From assembly GCF_019969845.1 (NCBI RefSeq), contig NZ_JAHXYR010000010.1:248001-312000 (forward strand): a DNA stretch of 64,000 nucleotides, given 5' to 3'. Source of the DNA: Sphingobacterium sp. GVS05A. GTDB taxonomy: Bacteria > Bacteroidota > Bacteroidia > Sphingobacteriales > Sphingobacteriaceae. The notes below the pieces were generated by a model. The model saw only the letters and a program-made list of their open reading frames with translations. It did not search any database and was not told the DNA's origin. The translations under genes were made by a program, and so were the position numbers. This document shows positions 1 through 8,700 of this stretch, piece by piece. Position 1 is the first letter of the stretch; each line of letters opens with the position of its first letter.

Positions 1-37
1 AGATCAGGTTAAAAATAAACAGTAGTCTTTTCATCAT
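1..37 (-). CDS. N-terminus of an exported protein, cut by the window edge
   Basis: Two tandem ATG codons on the minus strand (35-37 and 32-34) open a frame reading MMKRLLFIFNLI before the window ends. Basic residues followed by a hydrophobic run fit the start of a signal peptide. It begins 9 bp after the stop of the upstream exported protein, so the two genes are probably co-transcribed. Only 12 residues are visible and no family can be assigned. Confidence 0.45.
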   Translation of the reverse strand, partial: MMKRLLFIFNLI

Positions 38-46
38 TAATCGTTA

Positions 47-1060
47 TCAATTTTCGCGTTTCGGCATGCTTCCTCTGTCTTGCTGTTCTTTGATTTCCCT
101 TCCGCTCAGCTCCATCAACCCCAGATCCGTGTTGTAACTAGATTTATAGCTTTTTGAAAAGATAAACCGGAAATACCTTAAAGTTCCTTCCGCTTGCGCG
201 AAACTCTTTGGATCATAAAAAAAAGATTCCGTTCCCATATCTCGCTCGTCAGGAACATGGAGCGCCCGCCCCGTTTTATCTCTATCAGACCATTCGCCAC
301 CATCATAGCGAAAGAAGATGTCGGATTTATAATTTTGATATGTCCCCCGATATACATGTACCTTTTTCTTTTGATCTGTATAGGTTATTTTAAAATTTAT
401 GTCATCCACGAATTCAATCTTATTGGAACTCTTGGTCTTTTCTTTGCTGAATATAACACTGATGTCGTTGTACTCCGAGTTTGACTGCGCCCGCTCATAG
501 TTCGCTGTAAAATACCAGGTTGTATGCTGTAGTGGATAAGTCTCCGTAGCTGGGAAAGTACAATGATCGGCAGAAAAATGAAATCTATGTCCGCGGTCGT
601 AGATCAGTAGGTATTTAATGGTATGAAATCGTTTCGTATCGATGACCGTATCCTTTCCGATCATAAATTTATTGATCGGATTTTTAAACGGAAGCTGGTA
701 GGTGTTCTCATCGACCTTCTCAAACCCGCCCTCTTTAGCCGCCAGTCGCTCCCTGAAAACTTTTAGGTCGCCGGTTGTCAGGTAAGTCAGCAACAGTTCA
801 TTTTTGTCCCCCAACTGTCTGGCAGATAACAATACCCGCTCCTTATGCTGCGGATGCACAAAGAGCGTATCACTCACCTCCTGAAATCCTGCGGGCACCA
901 GATAGTTCCTGTTTAATCTGGCAATATCGTTTTCTGATACCCCCTCGTCGGTAAAGAGCTGGATGAAATGCATGGGATAGAATTGTTGTGCTGAAAGACT
1001 CTTACCCATACAACAAGCGAACAACATGAGTGTAAACAATTTGACTATTTTTCTGTTCAT
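47..1060 (-). CDS. Exported hypothetical protein, 337 aa
   Basis: I do not recognise a family. The N-terminus (MNRKIVKLFTLMLFACCMG...LSAQQ) is a clear signal peptide with a cleavage site near the AQQ. The body is soluble and rich in charged and aromatic residues, with no further membrane segment, so it is probably periplasmic or surface-attached. The frame is open up to 1117, but the internal ATG at 1060 is chosen because it starts exactly at the signal peptide and because a promoter-like pair (1088-1117) would place the transcript start near 1081, below the longer start. It lies just upstream of another exported protein cut by the window edge. Confidence 0.75.
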   Translation of the reverse strand: MNRKIVKLFTLMLFACCMGKSLSAQQFYPMHFIQLFTDEGVSENDIARLNRNYLVPAGFQEVSDTLFVHPQHKERVLLSARQLGDKNELLLTYLTTGDLKVFRERLAAKEGGFEKVDENTYQLPFKNPINKFMIGKDTVIDTKRFHTIKYLLIYDRGHRFHFSADHCTFPATETYPLQHTTWYFTANYERAQSNSEYNDISVIFSKEKTKSSNKIEFVDDINFKITYTDQKKKVHVYRGTYQNYKSDIFFRYDGGEWSDRDKTGRALHVPDERDMGTESFFYDPKSFAQAEGTLRYFRFIFSKSYKSSYNTDLGLMELSGREIKEQQDRGSMPKREN

Positions 1061-1087
1061 TTTTTGCTTTGATGATCTATTTGAGCA

Positions 1088-1117
1088 CAAAGATAGAGAT
1101 AGTTCGTATGCCGGCAA
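1088..1117 (-). promoter_or_regulatory. Bacteroidota-type promoter for the 337-aa exported protein
   Basis: Read on the minus strand this is TTG, 19 bases, then TATCTTTG, matching the Bacteroidota -33/-7 consensus (TTTG, about 19, TANNTTTG). The expected transcript start is about 20 bases before the ATG at 1060. Motif match only; no experimental support. Confidence 0.45.
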
Positions 1118-1187
1118 GACCGCTTTAATATCCGTTCAGGATCGCTTACAATTCGCTATCCGCTACAAAATATTGCCGTTAGTAGAT

Positions 1188-1457
1188 CTAAACTTTAAAG
1201 GTAAACGTAGCCATAAAATAAAACAGCGCGAGCCAGATCAGCAGAAAGATGCTATTGGCAACAAGCATGAGCACACCTAATGTCGTCTGTCTGGATTTTA
1301 TCGCAAAAACAAGGGCGGTTATAACCAGACCAAATACTAAGACGATCCCCAATTCACCGAGATTAAGCGTACTCAGCTCTTCAATATACGTGAACAACAG
1401 AACAGCGCATAACACATGCAGGCAGGTAAAAATCAGACTCAATCTGGAGGTGGACAT
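1188..1457 (-). CDS. Small integral membrane protein, 89 aa
   Basis: Almost the whole sequence is hydrophobic, with three predicted membrane helices (about residues 5-24, 33-52 and 60-82) separated by short polar turns such as KSRQTT. No family is recognised. The start (MSTSRLSLIF) sits about 18 bases below a TATATTTG -7-like element. It is monocistronic: the next gene on the strand starts 127 bp away with its own promoter. A role in the cell envelope is the most that can be said. Confidence 0.6.
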   Translation of the reverse strand: MSTSRLSLIFTCLHVLCAVLLFTYIEELSTLNLGELGIVLVFGLVITALVFAIKSRQTTLGVLMLVANSIFLLIWLALFYFMATFTFKV

Positions 1458-1474
1458 CGCTTTATTTTATATAA

Positions 1475-1506
1475 CAAATATAATGAATTTGTCGACTATA
1501 GATCAA
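1475..1506 (-). promoter_or_regulatory. Bacteroidota-type promoter for the 89-aa membrane protein
   Basis: Minus-strand reading gives TTG, 21 bases, then TATATTTG, close to the -33/-7 consensus. The predicted transcript start is about 10 bases before the ATG at 1457. Confidence 0.4.
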
Positions 1507-1610
1507 TCTCACCAGTGCAATCACATTACCTGTTTGTATGGTCCCCTGTGCTCCCAATTCCTTAGCAGATTCTAAACAATAATCCACAATTTGACTCACA
1601 TATATTCGTA

Positions 1611-1641
1611 TTGAACAGTATTGTCCTCTAGGCTAGGTTTG
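1611..1641 (+). promoter_or_regulatory. Bacteroidota-type promoter for the hsp20 gene
   Basis: TTG (1611-1613), 20 bases, then TAGGTTTG (1634-1641) match the -33/-7 consensus. Transcription would begin near 1648, leaving a leader of about 150 nt before the hsp20 ATG. The leader contains two inverted repeats and a strong ribosome-binding site. No CIRCE-type operator was seen. Confidence 0.4.
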
Positions 1642-1653
1642 ATCGTGATAATG

Positions 1654-1682
1654 CTGTCAATTTATCATGTAAAATTTGACAG
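1654..1682 (+). repeat. Inverted repeat CTGTCAA...TTGACAG in the hsp20 leader
   Basis: CTGTCAA (1654-1660) and TTGACAG (1676-1682) are perfect inverted arms separated by 15 bases. They lie just after the predicted transcript start of hsp20, so they could be an operator or an RNA stem. Function unknown. Confidence 0.35.
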
Positions 1683-1741
1683 TTTTCGTGCAAAAATTTC
1701 AGTTTTTCAAGCTCGGTATTTTTTTTGCGGGATATTTTATA

Positions 1742-1755
1742 CAGTCGGCCGACTG
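1742..1755. repeat. Perfect 14-bp palindrome in the hsp20 leader
   Basis: CAGTCGGCCGACTG is its own reverse complement and stands out in an AT-rich leader. It lies 43 bp before the hsp20 ATG, a plausible place for a repressor site. No known heat-shock operator matches it. Confidence 0.35.
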
Positions 1756-1776
1756 ACAGATTTAATTTATTGTTAT

Positions 1777-1794
1777 ACTTCATTAAAAGGAGGT
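1777..1794 (+). promoter_or_regulatory. Strong Shine-Dalgarno of hsp20, possibly in a weak hairpin
   Basis: AAAAGGAGG (1785-1793) precedes the ATG at 1799 with good spacing, which is unusual for this genome, where most starts lack such a site. ACTTC (1777-1781) can pair with GAGGT (1790-1794) around an 8-nt loop, including one G-U pair, covering the ribosome-binding site. Such a weak stem would fit a thermosensor, but this is inference from pairing by eye. Confidence 0.4.
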
Positions 1795-1798
1795 TACT

Positions 1799-2245
1799 AT
1801 GAAACTTGCAAAAAGAAATTGGAACAATTTTTCACTTTTTTCGCCCATGTTTGATAATTTTAACCGTGAGCTTTTAAACTGGGACAACAAAAATTACTCA
1901 TCGACAAGTACCACCGTTCCTGCGGTCAACATCAGGGAAAACGGAGACACTTTCGAAGTTGAGGTTGCTGCCCCGGGCATGGCCAAAGATGATTTCAAAG
2001 TGACGCTCGACGGCAACCTATTGACCATATCTTCGGTTAAGCAGGAACAAAATGAGGAGCACACGGACAACTATACACGTCGGGAGTTCAGCTACCAATC
2101 TTTCCAGCGTAGCTTCGAGCTCCAGAAGGAGGTTGTCGATCAGGATAATATTCAGGCACGCTATGAAAACGGTGTACTACGATTGACAATACCAAAAAAA
2201 GAAGAAGCCAAACAAAAAGAACCACGGCTGATCGAAATATCCTAA
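1799..2245 (+). CDS. Small heat-shock protein, Hsp20/alpha-crystallin family
   Basis: ATP-independent holdase chaperone that binds unfolding proteins as large oligomers in the cytoplasm. The 148-aa length is typical. An alpha-crystallin domain runs from about residue 37 (VPAVNIRENGDTFEVEVAAP) to about 138. It includes the PGMAKDDFKVTLDGNLLTIS segment and the family hallmark GVLRLTIPK near the end. A C-terminal IEI motif, used for oligomer contacts, follows. The short N-terminal arm is aromatic and polar, as in other bacterial Hsp20 proteins. The start is fixed by the AAAAGGAGG site. The gene is monocistronic and closed by a strong terminator at 2270-2303. Confidence 0.93.
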   Translation: MKLAKRNWNNFSLFSPMFDNFNRELLNWDNKNYSSTSTTVPAVNIRENGDTFEVEVAAPGMAKDDFKVTLDGNLLTISSVKQEQNEEHTDNYTRREFSYQSFQRSFELQKEVVDQDNIQARYENGVLRLTIPKKEEAKQKEPRLIEIS

Positions 2246-2269
2246 AGATCCAAATAGCAACTTTAACTT

Positions 2270-2303
2270 GGTTAGTCTCCCACGGGAGGCTAACCTATTT
2301 TTT
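2270..2303 (+). terminator. Rho-independent terminator after hsp20
   Basis: GGTTAGTCTCC (2270-2280) pairs with GGAGGCTAACC (2285-2295), one G-U pair, loop of 4 nt, followed by TATTTTTT. It lies 25 bp after the hsp20 stop. Confidence 0.85.
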
Positions 2304-2308
2304 CATTT

Positions 2309-2608
2309 ATGCAGGATATGGAACGCTCAAATTATTATATAGAATTGCAGATGTACTGCCGCGGACATTATATGACCATCGCCAGTTTTGACCGAAGCAG
2401 TTGCGAAAAGATTATTCATGAACTATTTGATGAACTACGTGGGGACCGTCAGGCCTCCGATCTCCGGCTTCTGCGCATCAACCTTCTTCTAAATGATAAC
2501 GAAAATTCAAAAACACAGCTGAGATCGATCCATTGTACGTTGGATGAATTGGCAGAAAACACGAAGATTATCATTAAGAAGACCTTCCGGTCAGTAAACT
2601 TCGACTGA
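2309..2608 (+). CDS. Hypothetical protein, 99 aa
   Basis: No family recognised. The sequence is soluble and mixed-charge, with a likely central helix (SSCEKIIHELFDELRGDR) and a basic C-terminus. There is no signal peptide or membrane helix. The ATG at 2309 lies only 5 bases after the hsp20 terminator, and a second ATG occurs at 2318; neither has a clear ribosome-binding site. Expression would need either read-through of the terminator or a promoter hidden in it. Coding-like composition and an uninterrupted frame support a real gene, but with moderate certainty. Confidence 0.5.
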   Translation: MQDMERSNYYIELQMYCRGHYMTIASFDRSSCEKIIHELFDELRGDRQASDLRLLRINLLLNDNENSKTQLRSIHCTLDELAENTKIIIKKTFRSVNFD

Positions 2609-2817
2609 TGACAGTCCGCTCCGCTATGCAGTGCAAACGATCAGCATACATACTATTTAAGCACATTTTTTTTACAATCGTTTTTTCTTTCAGCCTTGAT
2701 TTTTATCAAATTGATTTTTAATTTGGGAGCGGTTTTTTCAAAGAGGTATCTGATACCAAAACCGACATTTTTTAAAAGCTAATATTCTATTTAAATATAA
2801 ATTTTAGTTATTGGATC

Positions 2818-3672
2818 ATGTTAACAGAATTACTAATTACAAAAACAGACCGACGTTTTTCTTTCAAGCCATTTTTTATCGCACTTATTGTGCTGGCAAA
2901 CAGTTTCTACTTAGCTGGGCAAACCGTGAAACCGCTCAAATCTAGCTTTGAAGCGAGGCTGATCAATATCGAAGCCCCCAGCAATGAACCATTTCGTTAT
3001 ACAACGACCCTAAGCAATGGATCTGCTCAATTGGTCAACTACAACCTTAACGCGCAGCTACCCGAGGGATGGCAGATCAGTTACCGCGTAGAAGGGTCGC
3101 AAGTGACCTCTCTTCAGATGCAGCCCAATAAAGCTCAGGAAATCAGCCTTGAAATCAGTTGTCCGATCACTGCCAAGCCCGATAAATATAAAATTCCCGT
3201 GCGGGCCATATCCCCGACAGATACACTACAGCTTGAGCTGGAAGCGGTCGTCAAAGGCTCCTATGCACTTGAGCTGACCACCCCTAGTGGCAGACTTAGC
3301 GACGAAGTAGTATCCGGCAGCAGCAAGGAGATTTTGCTCAAAGTCAAAAATACAGGCACACTTCCGCTCAATGCATTAGAGCTTAGTTCGCAGCTCCCCA
3401 GCAGATGGGAGGCCACCTTCAATCCGTCAAATATCAAACAGCTGGAAGCAGGCAAGTCTATTGACGTTAAAGTCAACTTAAAAGTTCCCGACAAGACCAT
3501 CGCTGGAGACTATGCTGCCAAATTTGAGATCAAGTCATCCAACGCCAACGCCGACATTTCATTCCGTATGATCGTCAAGACTTCTTTGCTTTCTGGCTGG
3601 AGCGGCATGCTGGTCATCCTATTGGCAATTGGTTTGGTGTATTATCTCATCCGCAAATACGGTCGCAGATAA
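2818..3672 (+). CDS. NEW3/NPCBM-associated domain membrane protein of an ABC operon
   Basis: An exported protein with a signal peptide (about residues 20-35, ending LAGQ), two repeated immunoglobulin-like NEW3-type domains (about 45-145 and 155-255) and a C-terminal membrane helix (about 260-279) followed by RKYGRR. Each repeat carries the family-type phrase of a gain of order then PEGW or PSRW (residues near 83 and 198). Bacterial proteins of this type (COG1470) often sit beside ABC-2 exporters, as here: the ATPase starts 25 bp later. The likely role is an extracytoplasmic accessory domain of the exporter. The substrate is unknown. Confidence 0.75.
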   Translation: MLTELLITKTDRRFSFKPFFIALIVLANSFYLAGQTVKPLKSSFEARLINIEAPSNEPFRYTTTLSNGSAQLVNYNLNAQLPEGWQISYRVEGSQVTSLQMQPNKAQEISLEISCPITAKPDKYKIPVRAISPTDTLQLELEAVVKGSYALELTTPSGRLSDEVVSGSSKEILLKVKNTGTLPLNALELSSQLPSRWEATFNPSNIKQLEAGKSIDVKVNLKVPDKTIAGDYAAKFEIKSSNANADISFRMIVKTSLLSGWSGMLVILLAIGLVYYLIRKYGRR

Positions 3673-3697
3673 AGTCGGGACAAAAAAGATTATCATT

Positions 3698-4696
3698 ATG
3701 AAGGATCCTATCATTCAATTGACGGGCCTGACCAAAAACTATGGCAAAATAACCGCCGTAGACAAGTTGGACCTGCATATTTATCCCGGAGAGATTTTTG
3801 GCCTACTCGGTCCCAATGGTGCCGGAAAGACAACCAGCATTCTTATGATGCTAGGCCTGACCGAACCCACCGCTGGTACAGCTTATGTCTGTGGCTATGA
3901 TGCCACCCGCAATCCAATAGCCGTGAAGCGCAAAGTTGGTTATCTACCAGATAATGTGGGCTTCTACCCGGATATGACAGCTTTGGAAAACTTATGCTTC
4001 GTTGCAGAATTAAATGGACTTACAAAATCCTATGCACAAGCTTCGGCCAAAGACATGTTACATGTCGTAGGACTGGAACGGGAAATGCACAAAAAAACGG
4101 GAGCTTTTTCCCGCGGGATGAAACAACGTCTAGGATTAGCCGAAGTGCTGATCAAAGCCCCTGAGGTAGCTATTCTCGACGAACCTACACTGGGCATAGA
4201 TCCCAAGGGCGTCGATGAGTTTCTGGAACTCATTAAGCAGCTTAGTAGAGAACATAGCCTTACAGTACTGCTCTCTTCACACCATCTCCATCAGGTACAA
4301 CGTGTATGCGATCGGGTCGGTATTTTCGTGGGTGGCAAGCTGCTGATCGAAGGATCTATCGAAAGTCTTGCCCACAACCTGCAGCAGCAGCAAGGTGTCA
4401 GTACAGTTATTACTCTTGAGCAGCCCTCGATCGATCGTGCAGCAATTGAACAAGCACTCAACGTGCTGCCGGGAATTCGTAAACTTGTTATCGCAGGACA
4501 ATCGATCGAGCTGATAACCGACAGCAATACCACTGCAGCAGCCGTACGCATTCTGGTCAACATTGGTGCTGATATCGTCTCGGTCAGCCGCAATGACTAC
4601 CAGCTTGACGATATTTACAATACATTTTTTGAGAATAGCATAACAACAAATTCTGTCTATGAAAAATCTAACGGTTTATTCAAAAGATATCAATAA
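3698..4696 (+). CDS. ABC transporter ATP-binding protein (NosF-like)
   Basis: ATPase subunit of an ABC-2 type exporter, 332 aa. Walker A GPNGAGKTT is at residues 38-46, the ABC signature FSRGMKQRL is near 136, and Walker B VAILDEPTLGIDP follows near 155, with an H-loop histidine in LLSSHHLHQV. A C-terminal region of about 100 residues beyond the nucleotide-binding domain is typical of the CcmA/NosF group. The ATG at 3698 is used because it directly precedes the conserved IIQLTGLTKNYG strand; an upstream in-frame start would overlap the previous gene. It forms an operon with the NEW3 protein before it and the permease that overlaps its 3' end. Confidence 0.9.
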   Translation: MKDPIIQLTGLTKNYGKITAVDKLDLHIYPGEIFGLLGPNGAGKTTSILMMLGLTEPTAGTAYVCGYDATRNPIAVKRKVGYLPDNVGFYPDMTALENLCFVAELNGLTKSYAQASAKDMLHVVGLEREMHKKTGAFSRGMKQRLGLAEVLIKAPEVAILDEPTLGIDPKGVDEFLELIKQLSREHSLTVLLSSHHLHQVQRVCDRVGIFVGGKLLIEGSIESLAHNLQQQQGVSTVITLEQPSIDRAAIEQALNVLPGIRKLVIAGQSIELITDSNTTAAAVRILVNIGADIVSVSRNDYQLDDIYNTFFENSITTNSVYEKSNGLFKRYQ

Positions 4697-5651
4697 GCAG
4701 CCATCTATTCCGATGCAGGTGCTGGTCCGCAAAGAAATCGCAGCACATATCCGCAGCTGGCGTTTTATCATACTGATCCTACTCATTGTACTGACCTTCG
4801 GCGCCTCCCTCTATGTTTCTTCCATAGGACTTAAAGACGCTGTCAGCAATATGCGTGATCCCGACCAATCCTTTCTGTATCTCAAACTGCTGACCACTAC
4901 GGATAATTCCATTCCACCTTTTCATATTTTTTTAAATTTTCTGGCTCCTTTGCTCGGTATTGCCCTAGGTTTTGATGCCGTCAATGCAGAATATAACAAC
5001 GGGACCCTCACCCGTCTGCTTGCGCAACCCATTTATCGCGACAATCTACTATTCGCCAAATTTCTGGCGCCGCTGGTTGTTGTGGGCACCTTATTTATTG
5101 CGCTGGTACTGCTGATGATCGGCGGTGGACTCCTTGGTACCGGTGTACGCATCGAGCCACAAGAACTCCTGCGAATCCTCGGATTTACGCTAATCACTGT
5201 GCTGTATGTCGCCTTCTGGCTGAGCCTCTCCATCCTACTGTCGATCCGCTTTCGTCAGCCAGCCACTTCAGCACTTACGGCAATCGGCATCTGGTTATTT
5301 TTCACTGTCTTTTTTCCAATTTTGGTAAACTTGGCTATACGCCCCTTTTTGCCCAATCCAAATTATATTTCGGAGCAGGAGTACATTGGCTACAATGAGC
5401 TGATTTTAAATCTACTTCGGATATCACCGAGCCAGCTCTATACCGATGCAACGACTACCTTGTTAATGCCCTCGGTACGCAGCCTCGGTCCTATTGCCAT
5501 GGAACAGATGGTCGGTGCCATTCCTTCACCACTCTCCTTTCGGGAAAGCTTTCTGATGGTCTGGCCACAGATAAGTGGGCTCACTGCCGCCATGATGATC
5601 TGCTTTGCCTGGTCTTATTACATATTTATGCGAAGGGAAATACGGAGTTGA
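4659..5651 (+). CDS. ABC-2 type permease (NosY-like)
   Basis: Membrane subunit of the exporter, 330 aa, with about six membrane helices: near 33-52, 90-108, 134-160, 175-195, 205-225 and 302-322. The segment NAEYNNGTLTRLLAQPI RDN in the first cytoplasmic loop is the coupling-helix region seen in COG1277 permeases (EY..GTL..LLS.P..R). The ATG at 4659 gives a 38-bp overlap with the ATPase gene. An internal ATG at 4713 (MQVLVRKEIAAH) would give a 16-bp gap and a start closer to family norm, so the start is uncertain. Together with the two upstream genes it forms a complete exporter of unknown substrate. Confidence 0.85.
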   Translation: MKNLTVYSKDINKQPSIPMQVLVRKEIAAHIRSWRFIILILLIVLTFGASLYVSSIGLKDAVSNMRDPDQSFLYLKLLTTTDNSIPPFHIFLNFLAPLLGIALGFDAVNAEYNNGTLTRLLAQPIYRDNLLFAKFLAPLVVVGTLFIALVLLMIGGGLLGTGVRIEPQELLRILGFTLITVLYVAFWLSLSILLSIRFRQPATSALTAIGIWLFFTVFFPILVNLAIRPFLPNPNYISEQEYIGYNELILNLLRISPSQLYTDATTTLLMPSVRSLGPIAMEQMVGAIPSPLSFRESFLMVWPQISGLTAAMMICFAWSYYIFMRREIRS

Positions 5652-5679
5652 TTGCATCTCTTGAATACAATAAAACAAC

Positions 5680-5713
5680 AAAGGTTGCTCTGCTTTATTG
5701 GCAGGCAACCTTT
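5680..5713. terminator. Terminator between convergent ABC and metal-efflux operons
   Basis: AAAGGTTGC (5680-5688) and GCAACCTTT (5705-5713) form a stem extended by TCTGC/GCAG around a TTTATTG loop. It lies between the stops of two convergent operons and can serve both directions; flanking T and A runs are modest. Confidence 0.65.
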
Positions 5714-5744
5714 ATCAAGTATATAATGAATAAAAAATGGGTAC

Positions 5745-8700
5745 TTAATCTTTATTTTCCTTTTTGTAAGCATAGTAGAAAACAATCGGCAGAATGGAGA
5801 ATGAAAGAATCATACAGATAATCAACCCACCGACAATCATAATGGCCAATGGTTTTTGGATTTCAGCCCCCATTCCGTTGGACAGTGCTGCAGGCAATAA
5901 GCCCATCGCGCCCATAAGCGCAATCATTAAGATCGGCCTGATCCGACTTTTTACGGCTTCGTAAATTGCAGGCATCAAGCCCATTTTATTTAATAGATTT
6001 TCTTTCATGACACCGATTAAAACAATCCCGTCGATCGTGGCGACACCAAAGAGAATAATAAAACCAATACCGGCCGAGATCCCAAATGTTGTCCCCGTTA
6101 CCCACAGGGATACAAACCCACCGATAAATGCAAAAGCAAGCGTCAGGGAGGAGATCAGCGTATCTTTTAGATTTCCAAAATTGGCATAGAGCAAAAGCAA
6201 GATCAATAGCAGTGAAACCGGGACCACCTGCATCAACTGTTTGGTAGCGCGCTCCTTACTTTCGAACTCCCCGGCCCAGACAACCTTATAGGATTTGGGC
6301 AATTTAACATCAGCGGCGATCTGTTTTTTTGCATCCGCAATGGTACTGCCCAGATCCCGACCTTCGATATTAAATCCAACCCCGATATAGCGGGAATTAC
6401 CATCGCGATAGATAAAGGCTGGCCCTGTATGATAGTCTATGGTCGCTATTTCCCGCAACGGTACTTTCTGATCGTTCATCGTTGGGATAATGATATTTCC
6501 GATCTTTTCAGGGCTATCGCGATACTGCTTCTGAAAGCGGAGACGGACGTCAAAGATGCGTTCATTGTCGTAAAAATGCGTCACAGACTGCCCCCCGATG
6601 GTCATCTCGATAACCGATTGTACATCCCTGGTCGATACCCCATATTTAGCCATCTTGGAGTCATGCAGCTGAATCCGCAATTCGGGTAAGCCGATATTTT
6701 TAAATACATTCACATCCGTGATCCCATCGACCTTCTGAAGTGATTCGGCAAACTTGTTGGCTTTATTTTCCAGATCCTGGAGGTTCTCACCAAAAATTTT
6801 AATCACCAATGGACTTTTCACGCCAGCCACATACTCCTCCACATTGTCCTGAATAGGCTGACTAAAACCAAAATTTATTCCAGGGAAAGTCTGCAAGCTG
6901 TCACGCATTTGCGCGATCAATTTTTCCTTGGATATTTTCCGCTTCCACTCCCCCTCTGGCTTCAACTCAATATTAAATTCGATATTGAAAAAACCCGTCG
7001 GATCAGTTCCATCATTGGGCCTACCGGTCTGCGTCATAATAAAATCAATCTCGTCAAACTGCTTGATCAATTTTGTTTTCATCGTTTTTGTCAACTTGAC
7101 GGATTCCTCCAGGTTGACACTATTTGGCAATGTCGCCCGGACATAAATAGCGCCTTCATTGAGTTTTGGCAGAAATTCCGAACCGTAATAGCTAAACCGC
7201 ACCATACAGATAATCAACGCCAATCCAAAAATCCCCAAGGTCCATTTGGGATGATCAAAAGCTTTCTTAAATCCTTTAAAAATTACCTTGCGGCTTACCC
7301 GCGTTATTTTATTTTCATCCTCCTTGATGTTCTTCTTCAGCAGATATTTACACATTGCAGGTACATAGGTCAGACTCAGGACCAAAGAGCCCAGCAGGGC
7401 GTAACCTAGGGTAAAGGCCAAAGGTGAAAACATCTTTCCTTCCACCTTTTGAAAAGAAAAAATTGGCGTCAGTGCGACAATCAGGATCAATAAAGCAAAA
7501 AAGATATACCCAGCCACCGAGCCTGCACTCTTTTTAATGATGCCCAGCTTGGAGACCTTGTTGAAACGGGTCGTCCCCAGCCGATGTGCCTCCTTTTCCA
7601 GGGAGACAAAAACCGTCTCCACGATCACCAGCGTTCCCTCGAGCAATAGACCAAAGTCCAATGCCCCCATGGAAATCAGATTCGCCGGCAAGCCCTGAAT
7701 TTTCAATAAGATGATCGCAAACAGGAATGCCAATGGAATTACCGAGGCCACAATAAAGGTTGTCTTCCAGTTGTTCAAAAAGATAAAGACAATGATCGAA
7801 ACCAGGATAACACCCTCGATCAGGTTTTTCGAGACTGTATGCACCGTATTGTTTACCAATTTTGTGCGGTCAATCACCGGTTCAATCTTGACATTTTCCG
7901 GTAAGATACGGCCGTTCAATTCCTCAATTTTTTCTTTCAGGCGTGTCACTACTGCCGATGGATTTTCACCCCGGAGCATAATGACGATGCCCTGTACCAG
8001 ATCATCCTCCTGATTGAGGCCCACCTGTCCGAGTCGGGGCTTGGCACCCAATTCTATTTCAGCGACATGCTTGACCAGAATAGGCGTATTACCTACCACC
8101 TTGATCAAAATATTACCAATATCATCTATTTTATCCAGCAGTCCCACGCCACGCACGACATAGGCCTGATTTCCTTTTTGGATTACATCACCACCTACAT
8201 TGATATTTGAGCGCGATACCGCTTCATATACATCCAGGGGTGAAAGGTTATAGTTGGCCAGTTCTGTTGGATTGATCTTTATTTCATAGATCTTTTCTTC
8301 ACCACCGAAGCTCACCACGTCCGCCACCCCGGGCACCCCCACAAGCTCCCGTTCGATCACCCAGTCCTGAATAGCAGATACCTCCTTGATCGGCAGGTTG
8401 CTTTTGACCACATAGCGAAAGATTTCCCCTGTCGCCCCCGAAGGCGGTTCAATGGAACTTTCAGCCCCTTCCGGCAGCTCAATGGAGCGCATCTTGTTTC
8501 CGGCATATTGCTGTGCATAGAAATCTTCTACCCCATCCTCAAACTGCACCGTCACAACGGAGAGCCCAAACAGGGAGATCGACCGTACATCCGTCTTTTT
8601 GGGGATGGTGTTCATCTCCTTGGTGACGGGCAGTGTGACGAATTTCTCAATCTCTTCGGCACTTCGTCCCGGCCATTGTGTGATGATCCGAACACGGGTA

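Noticed and set aside
1621..1854. 77-codon plus-strand frame in the hsp20 leader
   Set aside because: It overlaps the hsp20 start out of frame, and the leader structures and promoter explain the region better.
6909..7409. Plus-strand 166-codon frame opposite the RND pump gene
   Set aside because: It is the reverse of the CzcA-type gene, shows no family features, and has no start signal; the pump frame fully explains the region.
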